Of a stretch of 64,000 nt of DNA, positions 12,501 through 25,140 are shown piece after piece (within the stretch, counting starts at the first letter, position 1; every line of letters begins with the position of its first letter). This stretch comes from Pseudoscleropodium purum (Eukaryota; Streptophyta; Bryopsida; Hypnales; Brachytheciaceae). Position numbers and translations under genes: made by a program. The stretch lies in contig OZ017804.1 of the NCBI GenBank assembly GCA_963969395.1, forward strand, positions 8,432,001-8,496,000. The letters are read 5' to 3'. The notes under the pieces are model-generated. The model did no database searches. It worked only from the letters and a program-made list of their open reading frames with translations, and was not told the origin of the DNA.

Positions 12501-15500
12501 AAGAACTTTTTATTTGCCACATAATTTTTTTTTGCAAATTTTGAGTATATAGTTGCAATTGGAAGTCCCAAATTAGCTGTGAGAGGCGTAAACAATCAAA
12601 TTAATATGTCACAAAATAGGGGGTCTTTTTTTTTTAACATTCACCCTTGGTTGGACCTCTGCATTAGACTCATTGCAATACAATAGACTTGACCATTCAA
12701 AAGTATTGAATTCAAGTTGGACACTAATTTCATGACTAGGAATAGCCAGTCTAAGGTCTGGGAATGTTGGAACCCAAATATTCTTGCAGGGAGAGAAAAG
12801 GCAGAAAAGTTTGAATTTTACATCCTAGAACTTCATTATAAGCAACACAAGTATTAATATATTTTAGTATAGTTATATTTAAATATATGAAGTGCTATTA
12901 ATAGCATAATTGTATTCCATGAATGTAACAAAATTACCATCTCCCATGATGTTCTGAATCATGACAAGGCTGAGGTCACTGCAAAGCATTTGAGCAGGTC
13001 ATGGGAAAACCTTGCCTCTGCTGTTTTACTCTGCACCACTGCAGGTGCAATAAGGTAGATGACAACAGGGTTTTTTTGATGATTTGTTGTCAAATTGCAC
13101 CAAAATAATTGACCTTGCACCAAGCTTTTAGAATATAAAAAATAAAATTTTGGATATGCGACAAAATTCTTCAAACTATAAAGAAAAGTTGGATGAAATT
13201 GCCAAAGAATGGATGAATATAAAATTATGGATATGTGAAATATGCCAATGTGGTATTTTCTATCCAATATGTGGATGAATGTTGAAATTTTAAGCATCAC
13301 TATAACATTTAATATTGCTAATTTGACACTTCATGAAAAATGAAAAAGAAACCTTGATAGACGACCCATTTCTGATCATTCAACCCTAAAATGACAAGTT
13401 GATCACCATGGAAATCGTTTGATTTGGTACCGTGTGAACTATTGGTTTAAAATAAATACAAAAATATTCATTGGAAGTCAAATTATTATAAAAGACCTCC
13501 CCTTTTCACACACAATTCGGAAGATGAATAGTTGCACTTTTGTCTTGCATGGAGAGATTCTTTGTCGTTCAAAGGCCAAAAAATGTTCTCAGTTTTGTTT
13601 ATGGGTTAAGCAATTTAGTATATTTGTTATATGGATATAGTGAGGGGATAGTTTTCTTATTGAGAGAAATAGATTTTAGAAGGATTTCATATTTTTGTAC
13701 ATTTTTTCTTCAAAAACAAAATTACCATGAATTTTTCCGTGAAGATTCAATTCAACCTATTCTTGAGACCTATTCTTGTTATGTAGGTCACCCTATTTTT
13801 AACCATAGGCTGGTTACAAAATCAACAATGCTTCAATGTATTTAATGATAATCGGGGCTTTCAAAGTACACCTTGTAATCACTCTATGCTTTTAAGGTAC
13901 ACCTTCCCATCATTCTTGTTGCCCTTGTTGCTGCTACTTTGTGTGAATTGTTCCCTAACCCTGAAACGCTTGGGCCTATGGCCACTGGTTTCACATGGCA
14001 TTATCCTCACTTAGTTTGTTGCCACTTTGTATGTAGATGTGTATGAGAATTTTTATTTTTATTTTTTAGAGATGAAGCTACATTTTTTCTCTACTTCATA
14101 AAAATTTTAAATTTTTTTGAGAATTTTTCTTTTTATGCAAATGTTTGAAGAAAAAGTGAAAAATAATCATATCAAATAAAATATTATCTCAAAAAATCAA
14201 AAAATTTCACCATGTGTGTACATTACAGTGAAAAACATCATGGTGTAAATTCAGTTTCCGTGTCATTATATAATTCTCATTTAATTCTCATTAAAAATAC
14301 AATTGAAGTTCAAATTACAATAAAATATTCAATTTTACGAATTTTTCCAAAATTCTAATTGGAGTAGAAACTAGAGTAGAAGACCTTCATTTCATTAGTT
14401 GGACTCAAATTCAAAAAATGTCATTTTCAAGGAGAAATTTCAGATTTACTCAATTTTTCAAAATACACTGAAATGGCAAATTTTGCCATCCATTTTTTTC
14501 CATTACTTTTCAATTATATGGAAATAAACATCAAATAGACCAAAAACTCCATTGGACACTCTTTGTAACTCAACATACAAGGTCATTAAAAAAAAGAATG
14601 GATGAAAAATCTATTGTTGAGGTCTTCTTATGACCACTTGAAATCATCCAGAAACCACAAAATGGCTCCCTGGGTGTTCTAGGGTTAAACATAACTAATC
14701 GAAAACACAATAGCCTAACTATAGTCAGGGCACCCAAAACTGATAAAAATAAGCAGTTCTAGATATGATGCGGACTACTGTGAGACAGAGCAAAATTTTT
14801 GTTGAGTGCATAGATAGAGATGATGCACATAGCAAAAAATTTGGTTATTATATAACTTGTTTTGAAATTACTATGAATTTCTAAAGCCTGACGTTCTTGT
14901 GGACCCATATCCAAACTGTAGAGTCTTCAAAATCAAGTCACTTCCAGACTACTTCCTGCTATCACAGGCACATGTGAGTGAGGGACATGTGTCATGCGCG
15001 TTAGCTAATGAGAGTGCTAGGGAAATGGGGAGTGATAAAAATGGAAATTCGTCCCAGGCTCTCCTGCATTAAGACCACCCTATTCACTGCTCATTGGGCA
15101 GTGATTAGGAATGGGTCCCTCTACCATAATGAAAATAGGTGGCTGATTGGAAATGGGTTGGTTACCGTAAACTTCTAATATCTGTGCCAAAAAGTGTGTA
15201 ATTCCTGCAAGAACAACTAATTCCAATACACAATTGTCCAGTCTTTGCAATCAGCTGTACACTAGACTCAAAATTAAAATCATGTATGACAAGTTCGAAA
15301 ACTAGATAATATCACTCAGGTATTCAGGCCTGTTTTGCCATTTCTTTACTTCCACAAGAGCAAAAATATATGCACGTTTCAACAGCCTACGCTATGTAAG
15401 CTTACAGTACAGTAGATGTGTTTCATTCCAAAATTTAGGTAGAGGAGGTTTGAATATTTGGCAAACCTGTCAACCAAGAGTGTTTGCCAAGCTTTAATTA

Positions 15501-15630
15501 TGAAGCCTTCCTAAGTGAGAACAAGGATTCAATGTATACATCCCAGTATTTGACTTGTGTAGCTTAGATGCTTCCTCTGTACGATTCATAATAAGGTAGT
15601 CTGCTCTGAAAGTGACCTCTTTGCAGCAGA
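9581..15630. other. Long AT-rich intergenic region
   Basis: No gene is supported; the frames are short and overlap on both strands. One promoter-like spot is a CCTATATAAGGG box at about 11576-11587. It is followed by a pyrimidine-rich stretch and sits inside a sequence that begins TGTTGGG at 11334. This resembles a decayed LTR, but no partner LTR, primer site or target duplication was found. Phrases at about 12010-12045 recall the dispersed repeat described at 15640. Confidence 0.4.
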
Positions 15631-15639
15631 TTGCATTTG

Positions 15640-15890
15640 GGGTGGGGAGCAAAACTCCTTGAAACAATTTTCAGTAAATTTTATAGGAAGAAAAATGGAA
15701 TTGGCATCTAATTCAAGTTGTTTCATATTTTTTGGACCTTTGTGGAATTAGTTATGAATTTTTGAAGTTGAAACACTACAGTCGCTACAGTACAAAAAAC
15801 TACCTTCTGAAATTGAAGAAAAGCAAAGTGTACCTCTGTTACTAGTTACTTTTAGAGCAGGGATGCTTTTAGAGCACCCTACCTTAAGCA
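15640..15890 (+). repeat. Dispersed repeat R2, copy 1
   Basis: Shared landmarks in order are cttgaaa-a-ttttcagtaaatttt, a gaattggcatcta block, gtttcatattttttg, and aattagttatgaa-ttttgaagt. A tail rich in gcttttagagca ending in ctacctta follows. The same order is found at 17795-18085 (same strand) and inverted at 35320-35565. No ORF is conserved. It may be a non-autonomous element; its ends are not defined. Confidence 0.6.
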
Positions 15891-16188
15891 TACTTAGCAA
15901 TAGAGTCCACATAACGCATTGATCTTGAAGCACACATACCTTAAAGATTGTTCATGGTTTCATGCCTTCTACAAGAGTCACAAATGTGATTCTCATAATA
16001 ATCTCACGTTGCTAGAAACATTGCTAATAAATGGACTAAAAAGTCAAGTCTAAAGCACTAATAGTTTGTTATTCACATTCTATTGTAGGGATTCAAAAAG
16101 AACAAGTAGAGGATCTGATGAAATTTATCATTTGTGAACACATTTGTGAATCTCAGCGCTTGCGGACACTTTTTCACGATTTTCAAAG

Positions 16189-16301
16189 AGCTGCCCTTAT
16201 CAGTTTAAAAGACAAATAATGGACATTGCAGGATAGTGTGACATTTATATCCTGTCAAAGTTGTAGCTGTTTTTGCACCATTATTGATAAGGGCAGTGTC
16301 T
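16189..16301. repeat. Small inverted-repeat element, about 110 bp
   Basis: CTGCCCTTATCA at 16192-16203 is repeated in inverse at about 16287-16298 (tgataagggcag), leaving about 85 bp between. This could be a decayed MITE. No target duplication is visible. Confidence 0.35.
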
Positions 16302-17794
16302 TCCAAGCAATGTTTGGGGAGGACCACCTATTAATTTATTGTTAGCTGGTGGAATTGGGAGAAAACACAGCTGCAATTTGAAAATGTTGGAAAAAACTGG
16401 TGAGAAAAATCTATAAATTTTCTATTTGGAGTAAAAAATAGAGAAAAAATCGGACTCAGTACTTGAAAAGCCTGTTCAATAAGGGAATTAAAGAAAAATA
16501 GTTGGTAAAACTAAAAATAATGTGTTCACTTTTATCCCAAATTTATGAACACATTTGTATTCCTGAACGTTGACTTCAAGTTTGAACTACTTTCAAGTTT
16601 GAGCTTCTTTCTTATGCACCACGGCTGGAGGCAGAAGACAATACAACGGTGGTCAATTAGATACCATCAGTTTCTTGATAGCAACTCTGTTCAAAACACT
16701 CAATTGATCAAAACGGCATAATTTCATGTGCAGGCAAGTTTCGGTACTCTGTGATTAGTAAAGAAGAGTCAGATAAAGATTGATAATGTGACGGTTCTTG
16801 ACAATGGGTTTTGGCTATGTGCACAATGACAATAAGCATGCTTACAATAGTCAAGAAAATTGTAACAATAGAATTGCATTACCCTCGCTGGTGCATAGAG
16901 TCTAATACCTTTTTGTACAAAAGTGTGCAACACCTGCAACACTGAGAAATATAAAGAACAAAATACATCATTTTCCATTGTTTTCTGCAGTGTGCAAGCC
17001 ACAATATGAAAACCATGTGAGTGTCAAGTTCAAAAACTAGCTCAGAGGTGCTTAAAGGTTCTATGTACTGTACTGTTCTGTACAGTACAGGCAAAATCAA
17101 TTAATTTCGAAGGAGTTCTCTTAAGTTGGAAACATATCTTCCCTGTGATAGACAAACGTAAGAAAGCATTGCCAATTGTCATTTACATGTGATGATGAGG
17201 GAAAACAGTCAAGCGAAGGAGTAGAATTGCCTTGACAAAAAAAAATTGTTGACTTTCAAAATGTGTTATTATCTTTTGTTTTAATGTAGTTGCGCAGGTC
17301 GAGTTCACCTCCACATGAGAAGTAAAGATCTATCATTGCAAAGCTCTCAGCTAGCAAGGCATTTTCAGTGGTATACTGTAAGCTTGATTTGGAGCGACGC
17401 TGCAAACTTGGCATCTGGTTACGACAGATAGTATGATAATGGTTATTTTCTGTCAAAAAACTTAAAGCAGTTGAAAAAATTCCTGAAACTTGAAACTTCT
17501 TATTAAATTCATGCCAAAAAATTTCAGTCTCTTTCTTACTGTCCAATTTTGTCTCGCTCACTTCCTTGTCAAGAGTCGACCAATGCTTTTGACTTCTAGT
17601 AAATTTGGGCAGCTTTGCCGGTGGTGCATCGAAGTGCGATCTTCCTTAGATTCAAAGAATGTAGTTCTGAGAGTCAGGTGCACGTGATAGAATGGAGTCA
17701 ACCAGAGTCATCCTTTCTGCACAGGGCCAAACCTTTAAACCTTAAACTAAGGTGGTAGGTCCATAAACCGACCATTTAAGGGTTGGAACTGATT

Positions 17795-18085
17795 TTTGGG
17801 GAGGTGTAACTTCTTGAAATATTTTTCAGTAAATTTTCCCTAATAGACAAGTGAAATTGGCATCTAAACCAAGTCGTTTCATATTTTTTGAAGCTTTGTA
17901 AAATTAGTTATGAAATTTTGAAGTGGTATGGCATAGGCCTCTAAAAGCGTCCACCTCCTAAAATGTACACTATTTGCACATTGCTGAAGGCTACTAAAAA
18001 CAACATGTACATGCAAGGTACATTTGTAGAGGTTGGTGCTTTTAAAGCATGAGTGCTAGCTGTTCGAACCTCCTACCTTATCTCA
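17795..18085 (+). repeat. Dispersed repeat R2, copy 2
   Basis: It has the same ordered landmarks as the copy at 15640-15890: ttcttgaaatatttttcag, gaaattggcatctaaa, gtttcatattttttgaa, aattagttatgaaattttg. Its right part contains gttcgaacctcc (about 18062), which resembles a polymerase III B box. The other copies do not preserve this string, so a SINE origin is not supported. Confidence 0.6.
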
Positions 18086-20123
18086 TTATTTTTTCATGAT
18101 ATATTTAATGATTGCCTCAAAAATGTGTTTTTTTATCTACGAGGTGATGTACACTTGAAGATAACAACAATTTCTTGCTAAAGTTATATGAAGACATTCA
18201 ACGGAAAATTAAAAAAACAAACTAGAAACATGGTATATACTACCCATAAAAAAACAAAATTGTTAGTACTTGATAGCATGCTAAAATTATAGAGAATAAA
18301 GTAAGATGCTATTGAGTCCAATTGGTGTTACATACAAGGCCAAGGAAATTGTATGAAACCTATGGTAGGAGCACCCAAAACCAACCTTATATCCTATGGT
18401 GTCATATGCTGGACATGGTAGTTATTTTAAAACTTGATTTTAGGTAGATCATAGATAGCTTATTGTTTGTTGACCAAAATGATAAGCTTTATACAATCTA
18501 TCCAAATTTAGATTCTATAATCATTGATTTGCCTAGAAAGTGACACCATTGGGTACACGGTTGATTTTGGATGCTCTAACCTTAGTTTTAGTATTAGAGG
18601 ATATTACAAAAGAGGAACAAAATCTAGTTTTGTACAATATAATAAAACCTTGTCACATTCAAAGATGTCCAAATAGTGTTACCAAACTCAAAGTCCATTG
18701 AAAAAATAAAAAGGGTTATAAATTTTGAAAAGAAATACATGGAATTAATTCCTTAAGTGTAGCTTCATACGTGGAGGATAGAGCATTATTAATGAAGAGT
18801 CTATTGGGGGGTTGTTGCAAGAAAGAAGTATTGTTTTTTGCTCAAAAAACCTATTTCAATGAAGATTGTGATTCTTAGAATAATATTTTAAATGAAATAA
18901 AATATGTATAATTTGTAAAGAATTGAAAATATCATGCCTTTAGAAATTTAGACCTAGAAAAATTTATCTTTAAAAGTTATGTTTAATAAAAGGACACTGA
19001 AAATTACCAAAAAAAATGGACACTTTGATGTTTGATTTTTTTTAATCATTTTTCCTAACTTAAAGGTGTTCCTTTTCAAAAAAATTGCATCTCCTAGGAA
19101 AAAAATTGTATTCTTTGCATGTGTGCAAAGATAGTTGGTACTTTGAGTACATGTAGAAGGTGGACAATTTATTATTTTTAGAAAATATCTTTGTCATGCA
19201 TGTATAATTTTTGTAGAAGTCCTTGTATTTCAATTTTGAGATTCAAATCTTTACTTTTGGACCCAAAATAGTACTAAAATCCCTCAAAATGGCCAAGGTT
19301 GACACCTAATTGGAGTCTTTTTTAAAATAATAAAATTTCTTAAATTTAAAAAAATAATAATTCTATGTTTACAACTACCACATGTACTTTCATTTCAAAT
19401 TTCAAGTATAATTGACACATGATGAAAAGGTTATGAATAAAAGCCCACATATTTGGGGACAAGGGAACAATACTAAATATGACAAGTGTTCCTTGCAATT
19501 ACCCTAGGAGCTAGTTTGTCAAAGGGTCCTAGGTTGCAAGTGCTATCCTTTGTGGCTTCTTTCTTTCTTCACTTTAGATAACAAGAAAAAGTCACTACTT
19601 TGGATTGTATAGACATTAAAGCTTTTTTTTTTTTTTTTTTCAAGTCCCTTTACTTGTAATAAATAACACTTGGTTCACCTACTCCACCTTATTTTGTCAA
19701 AAGTCCCCAAACACCATTTATTCAAATACTTAGTTGGTATATCCTCCCTTGTTTAAAACTCCCTCTATTTCAAATAAATCCATTGTATAACGACAATTCT
19801 CTACTAAAAACCACAAATTTATTTTGATATAAAAGGAGTAGTACATATTTTATTGGTGTATGCCCCTTATTCAATACACACTATTGTTGAAAAGATAACT
19901 TTTCATCATCTACTCTAAAACCTTTGGCTCTCTATAATTTTAGGGTCAATGTTACCCAAATGATGCATTTTATGGTTTGTTGGAATCCTCTTTTATTTGC
20001 CAACAAGATCAATCTTTAGTCAATAAATTTGATGCTAAATCAACTATGATAGTAAAAACTTTAGATCAATCTAAGGTAAATATTGCTTAGATGAACCTAA
20101 AATTAGGATTTGAGCATTATATC
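18086..20123. other. AT-rich intergenic, no gene recognised
   Basis: It contains a T run at about 19624-19640. No frame of interest and no repeat boundary is seen. It ends at the CACTA element. Confidence 0.45.
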
Positions 20124-20441
20124 TAATACTACAAGAAAATGAGTGTTTTATGATTGCAAAATATGACTGTAATGAGTCACAAAATCAAAAAATGTGACTC
20201 ACTCAAAAATCACTATAGATGAGCAGGATATGATTGGGTTGAGTGATTTACTTTCAATCATATCACTAGACAGGCATATTTGTAGTCATATGGATTTGAG
20301 AGTATGAACAAACATTTTTAGCCGTATTTTGCCAACATAGAGTATATATTGACTTTCCTTGGAGGCTTGACATTTTCATGATTTGCTCGGGCAAAATTTT
20401 AAAAATCCTACATGGAATGTGATTGCACAATCACATTTTGG

Positions 20442-20845
20442 TTGATGTAGAATATGACTGTAGTGAATTATATTTTGAGTGAGGTGGAATATGACTGTAG
20501 TGAGTCATATTTTGAGTGACGTGGAATATGATTGGTGAGTCATGTTTTGAGTGACATGGAATATGATTGTAGTAAGTCATATTTTGAGTGATATGAAATA
20601 TGACTACATCAAGTTATATTTTCAGTGATATAGAATATAACTATAGTGAGTCATTTTTTGAATGATATGGAATATGACTGTAGTGAGTCATATTTTAAGT
20701 GATATGAAATATGATAATGAGTCATATTTTGAGTAATATGAAATATGACTACGGTGAGTTATATTTTGAGTGATATGGGATATGAATGTAATGAGTCATA
20801 TTTTGGTTGATGTAGCATATGACTATAGTGAGTCATTTTTTTGTT
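20442..20845. repeat. CACTA subterminal array, 11 units of 34-38 bp
   Basis: Units follow the plan gtggaatatgactgtagtga, then gtcatattttgagtga. Each carries an internal inverted pair (atatgact and agtcatat). About eleven units follow one another from 20442, with differences at several positions. In En/Spm elements such subterminal repeats bind the element's accessory protein (TNPA type). Position and structure fit that role here, but binding is inferred. Confidence 0.75.
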
Positions 20846-20849
20846 CAAA

Positions 20850-21640
20850 TTAGTTCTAAAAGATAGTAGGAAGTAAAAGCTAAAATATAAGAAGAGGCAA
20901 TAAAAACTAAAACTAAAAATCAAGAAGTAAGAATAGGACAAGTTTAAATGCAATTAAAGATAACAAGATGCAAGAAATAACAAACAATAGAAAATAATGT
21001 CTAAAAGACAACAATGAAATAAGAATTAAGATCCAACTTGAGGCAACAATCTTGAAACAACAACCTTGAAGTAACAATTTTGAAGCAATAATTAAGAGAC
21101 AACGACTAAAAAAAAATAACAAACTAGCAACAACTTTGAAGCAACAACAAACTAACAATAACTAAAAATTAAAAAAATTAAGAATAACAATAAAGAAGCA
21201 CAACTAACTAACAACAACTAAGAAACAACATCTACAAAGCAACAACTAATTAAGAATAACAAATAGCAACAACTATTAAGTAACAACTATGAAACAACAA
21301 CTAACAACAACTAACATGTAAAAAGCAACAACAAATTAGTAACAACTAAGAAACAACAACTAAAACCTCAATAACTAAACAACAACAACAAAAACATAAC
21401 AAGACAACAATTAGAACTTCAAAAAACAAAAGAAGGAAGAAGAAACAATAGTTAAAAAGCAACAACTAAACAACAACAACATAACAAGACAACAATTAAA
21501 ACTTCAAAAAACAAAAGGAGGAAGAAACAAGAGTTAGAAAGCAACAACTAAAACACAACAACACAACAATTAGAACTTCAAAAAACAAAAGGAGGAAGAA
21601 ACAAGAATTAAAAAGCAACAAAAAGCAAAGAAGATGAAGC
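20850..21640. repeat. CAA/AAC-rich low-complexity tract
   Basis: About 800 bp are built from variants of aacaactaa, gaaacaacaa and aaagcaacaac, strongly A+C-biased on the plus strand. Three larger near-repeats (aacttcaaaaaacaaaagga with gaagaaacaa) occur near 21415, 21498 and 21575. Frames on the minus strand here are leucine/serine/phenylalanine-rich artefacts. Confidence 0.7.
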
Positions 21641-21849
21641 AAATGAAGTAGTGGCTAGGGTTTCAAAACTCTAAAAAAGTGGTAGCTAGGGTTTTAAAAC
21701 CCTAAAAAATGATAGCTAGAATTTCAAGATATCCAAAAAACAATGGCTAGGATTTTACAATTTTGAGCAATAATTTATTTACATATTTTTAGGTTGCCAA
21801 AATTTTTAGGAGGCTGCCCGAAAAAAAAACTTCAAATAAAATGTGAACC

Positions 21850-22148
21850 TATAAAAATGTGACTATAAAATATGACTATATTTAGTCATATATGCAAAAA
21901 TATGATTGACAAATATAATTGGTGTTCCTGTAATACGTTCCGTACCATTCCCTATAAAATATTAGTTGTTCTCAATGGATATATATTATATATACTCGTA
22001 GTGTAGAAAGGCAAAATATGACTACCAGTTATATTTTATAATCATATTTTTCCACAAAGTTTAGGACTCTTAGAATATGACTGCAAGTAAGTGCCAGTCA
22101 TTCCTAGTCATATTTTGGCAGTCATAAAATTCTCATTTCCTTGTAGCT
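21850..22148 (+). mobile_element. Internal second CACTA 3' end
   Basis: This stretch matches the element's own right end (about 25150-25522) in order: atatgact motifs, a gttctcaatg-atatata block, an agtcatatttt-gcagtcataaaa block, then the terminus ctcatttccttgtag at 22132-22146. With the left end at 20127 it outlines a 2.0-kb non-autonomous CACTA element lying inside or against the transposase-bearing one. The bases after it do not match the TAA before 20127. Confidence 0.6.
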
Positions 22149-22159
22149 AGGATATTTAG

Positions 22160-24058
22160 AAGAATATGTGTTAAGACCATAGATGTGAGAATTATACCAA
22201 AGTTGAGGTCCAATGTGGCTCTAGCTTTATGTATGTTGGAAAAAGAGTTGCCGCTATCTTTTTTTGACATCATAAACCATCTAGTTGTCCACTTTGTAGA
22301 AGAAGTGGAAATTTGGGGATCGGTGCATATACTTTGGATGTATCTTATTGAGAGGTATTTGAAAACATTGAAAGGATATGTCTGAAATCGTGCTCGGCTT
22401 GAAAGGAGGATGGTTGAAGGTTATGTTGTGGTTGGAGCATTGGGATTTTGTACTAAGTACATGCAAAAATATACGGCAACTAGTAGAAGAGTGTGGGATG
22501 ACAAAGAAGATCTTACAATGTATGATGAAATCTTACAAGATAGCTAACAAGCACAATACCTCTCAAATGAACTTCAACAATGGATTCATGAGTTTGTTGT
22601 GAACAACGCAACGCCATTGGAGGATTGGAGGAAGTAAGGCCATATGAAAAGATTATGAATTGGAGTCCATAGTCACATGAGCAGTAGGATATGAACCTTC
22701 CATGTAGTCCAATAGTATATGTTGTTGTAACTGCATGGATTTATTTCTAATTGGCATTGCTAGTAGGAATGCAATAATGATAACACATGGTGATGGATTT
22801 GCAATTAGTAATTGGCATAGCTACTATGAATGTTGGTATGACTGAACCTAGTAATTCAATTGCATTTGTGACTACCTATAGTAATATAATTTAATATATG
22901 ACTAAATCTAGTAATACAATTGCATATATGACTACACATTTTAATGTGATGTCATATGTGATTGAAACTAGTGATATAATTACATATATGACTACCTAGA
23001 GTAATGTAATTTAATATATGACTGAATCTTGTTATACAATTGTATATACAACTACACTTAGTTATGTTATTGCACAAAGGACTGAACGTAATGATTGGCA
23101 TTGAAATATGACTGCACATAGTGTGTGGTTTTGCATATTTTTGATGAACTCGCATGCTTCATGGTTGTATAATGTAGGAGACATGAAGATGATATGTCGA
23201 CTCGTGAATAAGAACGCCAACAATATAGGTGTAATAAATGAAAGAACTGGATACAATATCCAACGGAACTATGTAATGAGGAGTTCTACATTTGGTTTCT
23301 AAAGGCAGTGTTGCGTGCTATGGAAGACGGGATTGAAGAAGTAGAAGAGGACGTGAGAGCTTTGATGTTACCTCCATTAGATCGAGCCAAGTCATATTGT
23401 TCCATATATGCATTTGGAAACCACATTTGTGTTTGGAGTTGTGAGAAAACATTGACAACAATAGATTCAAGAGTAGCTGCAACCTTTCAACAATTGTGTC
23501 GAGCAGGCATGAAGGATACAAACATGAAGACTACAAAATTGGAGTATGTGGGGTGGGTAGAGGAAATCCTCTCCATAGATTATGGCTACTTTGAAGTTGT
23601 AGTCGTCTATTGCAATTGGATGGTTGCTAATACAAGAGGTGATGGGGCCACTCTGAGGCGAGATGAGTATGGATTCACCAGCATCAATTTTGACTAATTG
23701 ATTCCTTACTCAACACAGTCATTTGCTTTTCTTCTACACACTGAACAAATATTTTTTGCATCCAACAAGGGCAAGAGTGGATGGGAAGTTGTGCTTCACA
23801 AGGAACCAAGAGGTGTTCGATTATTCTCCACACATTAAGCAACGCTTGAAGTGGAATGCATATCCTTGGGGAAGACAATAGATTTTCATGGATTGGAAGC
23901 CACAAATTTGTACAAAGATCTTCTTTCAAAGACACCCATCTTATATGAAGTAGTGGAAATAGAAGCCAACGTGGTTGCAACTACATTACAACGTCTCAAA
24001 TAAGATGACATAACAGTAGATGACCTATTGTACAACGATGCAGATTCAGAGTGACTCT
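22160..24058 (+). pseudogene. TNP2-type CACTA transposase, C-terminal remnant (DUF4218, DUF4216)
   Basis: The frame at 22185-22385 reads ALALCMLEKELPLSFFDI, then HLVVHFVEEVEIWG and WMYLIERYLKTLKGYV, a clear DUF4218 domain. After a frame change it continues as a degraded HWDF-type stretch to about 22640. A 30-bp repeat array follows (22837-23124). The 23308-23697 frame then gives TKLEYVGWVEEILSIDYG and DEYGFTSINFD. After a stop it continues with SGWEVVLHKEPRGVRLFSTH (about 23775-23838), a clear DUF4216 domain. A degraded C-terminal tail runs to about 24058. Only the last third of the protein is present, and it has several stops and frameshifts. The upstream catalytic domain is replaced by the internal 3' end at 22146. 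Confidence 0.8.
22837..23124. repeat. 30-bp tandem array between transposase domains
   Basis: About ten units follow the plan tatgact, five variable bases, then tagtaat-caatt-cata. Odd and even units differ in a regular way (gaatctagtaatacaattg against acctagagtaatgtaattt), giving a 60-bp higher-order period. The period is a multiple of three, so antisense frames show 10-residue repeats, which are artefacts. Confidence 0.75.
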
Positions 24059-24088
24059 CCCTATATGACCAAGAACAATACATAGAAA

Positions 24089-25140
24089 ATGATCTTCAAT
24101 ATTTTATATAGAGGAGTCTATGCAACCGTGCCTTTAATGTATAACACAAAAGCAAAGAATGTAAGTATGTTTGTCTTGGGTGAATGGCACCATTGCAATA
24201 GATTTTGCTTGTCATACAATCTTTCTACATACAAAGAGGAGATGATGTCATGTCCTCTTGGCCTTAGTTGTTCTCGAAGCAAATTAGAGAACCATCTTAA
24301 TTTGTAATAAAAAAAAAATTGCCTTCATGTTTGAAGCACTTTTTATTTTGTATGTGTCTTTAGCAAATGTATATGTCGATGAACTTCAAAATGAAACTAT
24401 TGTAAGGAACCAAACCATGTTGCATGTATTAAGAGACATTCAAAGTATTCAAAAGCTTTCCAATGGAGTAGGCAAGAAAAAAATCCATTTGCAATGTCAT
24501 GTTTGCAATGCCTTCTTCTTTTTGGGACTTCCCTCATTAGTACATTGAAACATGTAATTTAAGTAATTTGAATACAAATATGTGGCCACCCTAGCCCTAG
24601 TTGTCTTCCTTGACAAATTGACAATACGAAGTACGCGACGTTGAAGACGTCTAATAGACCCCCTTGTCCGCCTAATGAAGTCAACTCTAAGTTTGACTTT
24701 TGCAAAAAAGATTTAGTAGTTATAATTTTGATATATTTGTGTTTCATTTTATTAAAGTGATTCAATTTGATAAACATTTATTATATTCTAAATAAAGGTT
24801 CATTATTAAAGTGAGATTTCAAATTGCCTCAGCTATTGAATATAGCCTTATTAGACAAAAATGTCACCCATACTCGACATTTGTTTTACACGACATGTGA
24901 CATCAGATGTCTATCAGATGCCAAAATCCAAAATTATGTCTGACAAGACAACCCTGACTTTAGCCTAATTGTTTCATACATATTTTATAATAGATGAAGC
25001 TCAAAAAAAATTCAGTGCATGCATTAAATGAAGTCATGTCTACATCCGAAGGAATGACCCCTATGGCCAAAATACGAAAGGTCTACCTACATTCGAGCAT
25101 GTCTTCCATGTATGGCCCAAAAATTGAAAAATCCTTATTA
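24089..25140. other. CACTA 3' interior, no coding motif
   Basis: This lies between the transposase remnant and the 3' subterminal region. The frames (24089-24307, 24327-24548) have no recognised motif. A C-run (cccccctccccccc) lies at about 25250-25262. Confidence 0.4.

Noticed and set aside
17063..17092. Short palindrome of gtactgtac words
   Set aside because: It is too short and simple to stand out in this composition, and no element surrounds it.
18040..18085. tRNA or SINE at gttcgaacctcc
   Set aside because: There is no A box at the right distance and no cloverleaf. The other R2 copies do not keep the string.
20759..21158. Hydrophobic minus-strand frames (possible membrane proteins)
   Set aside because: They are translations of the CAA-rich low-complexity tract inside the CACTA element.
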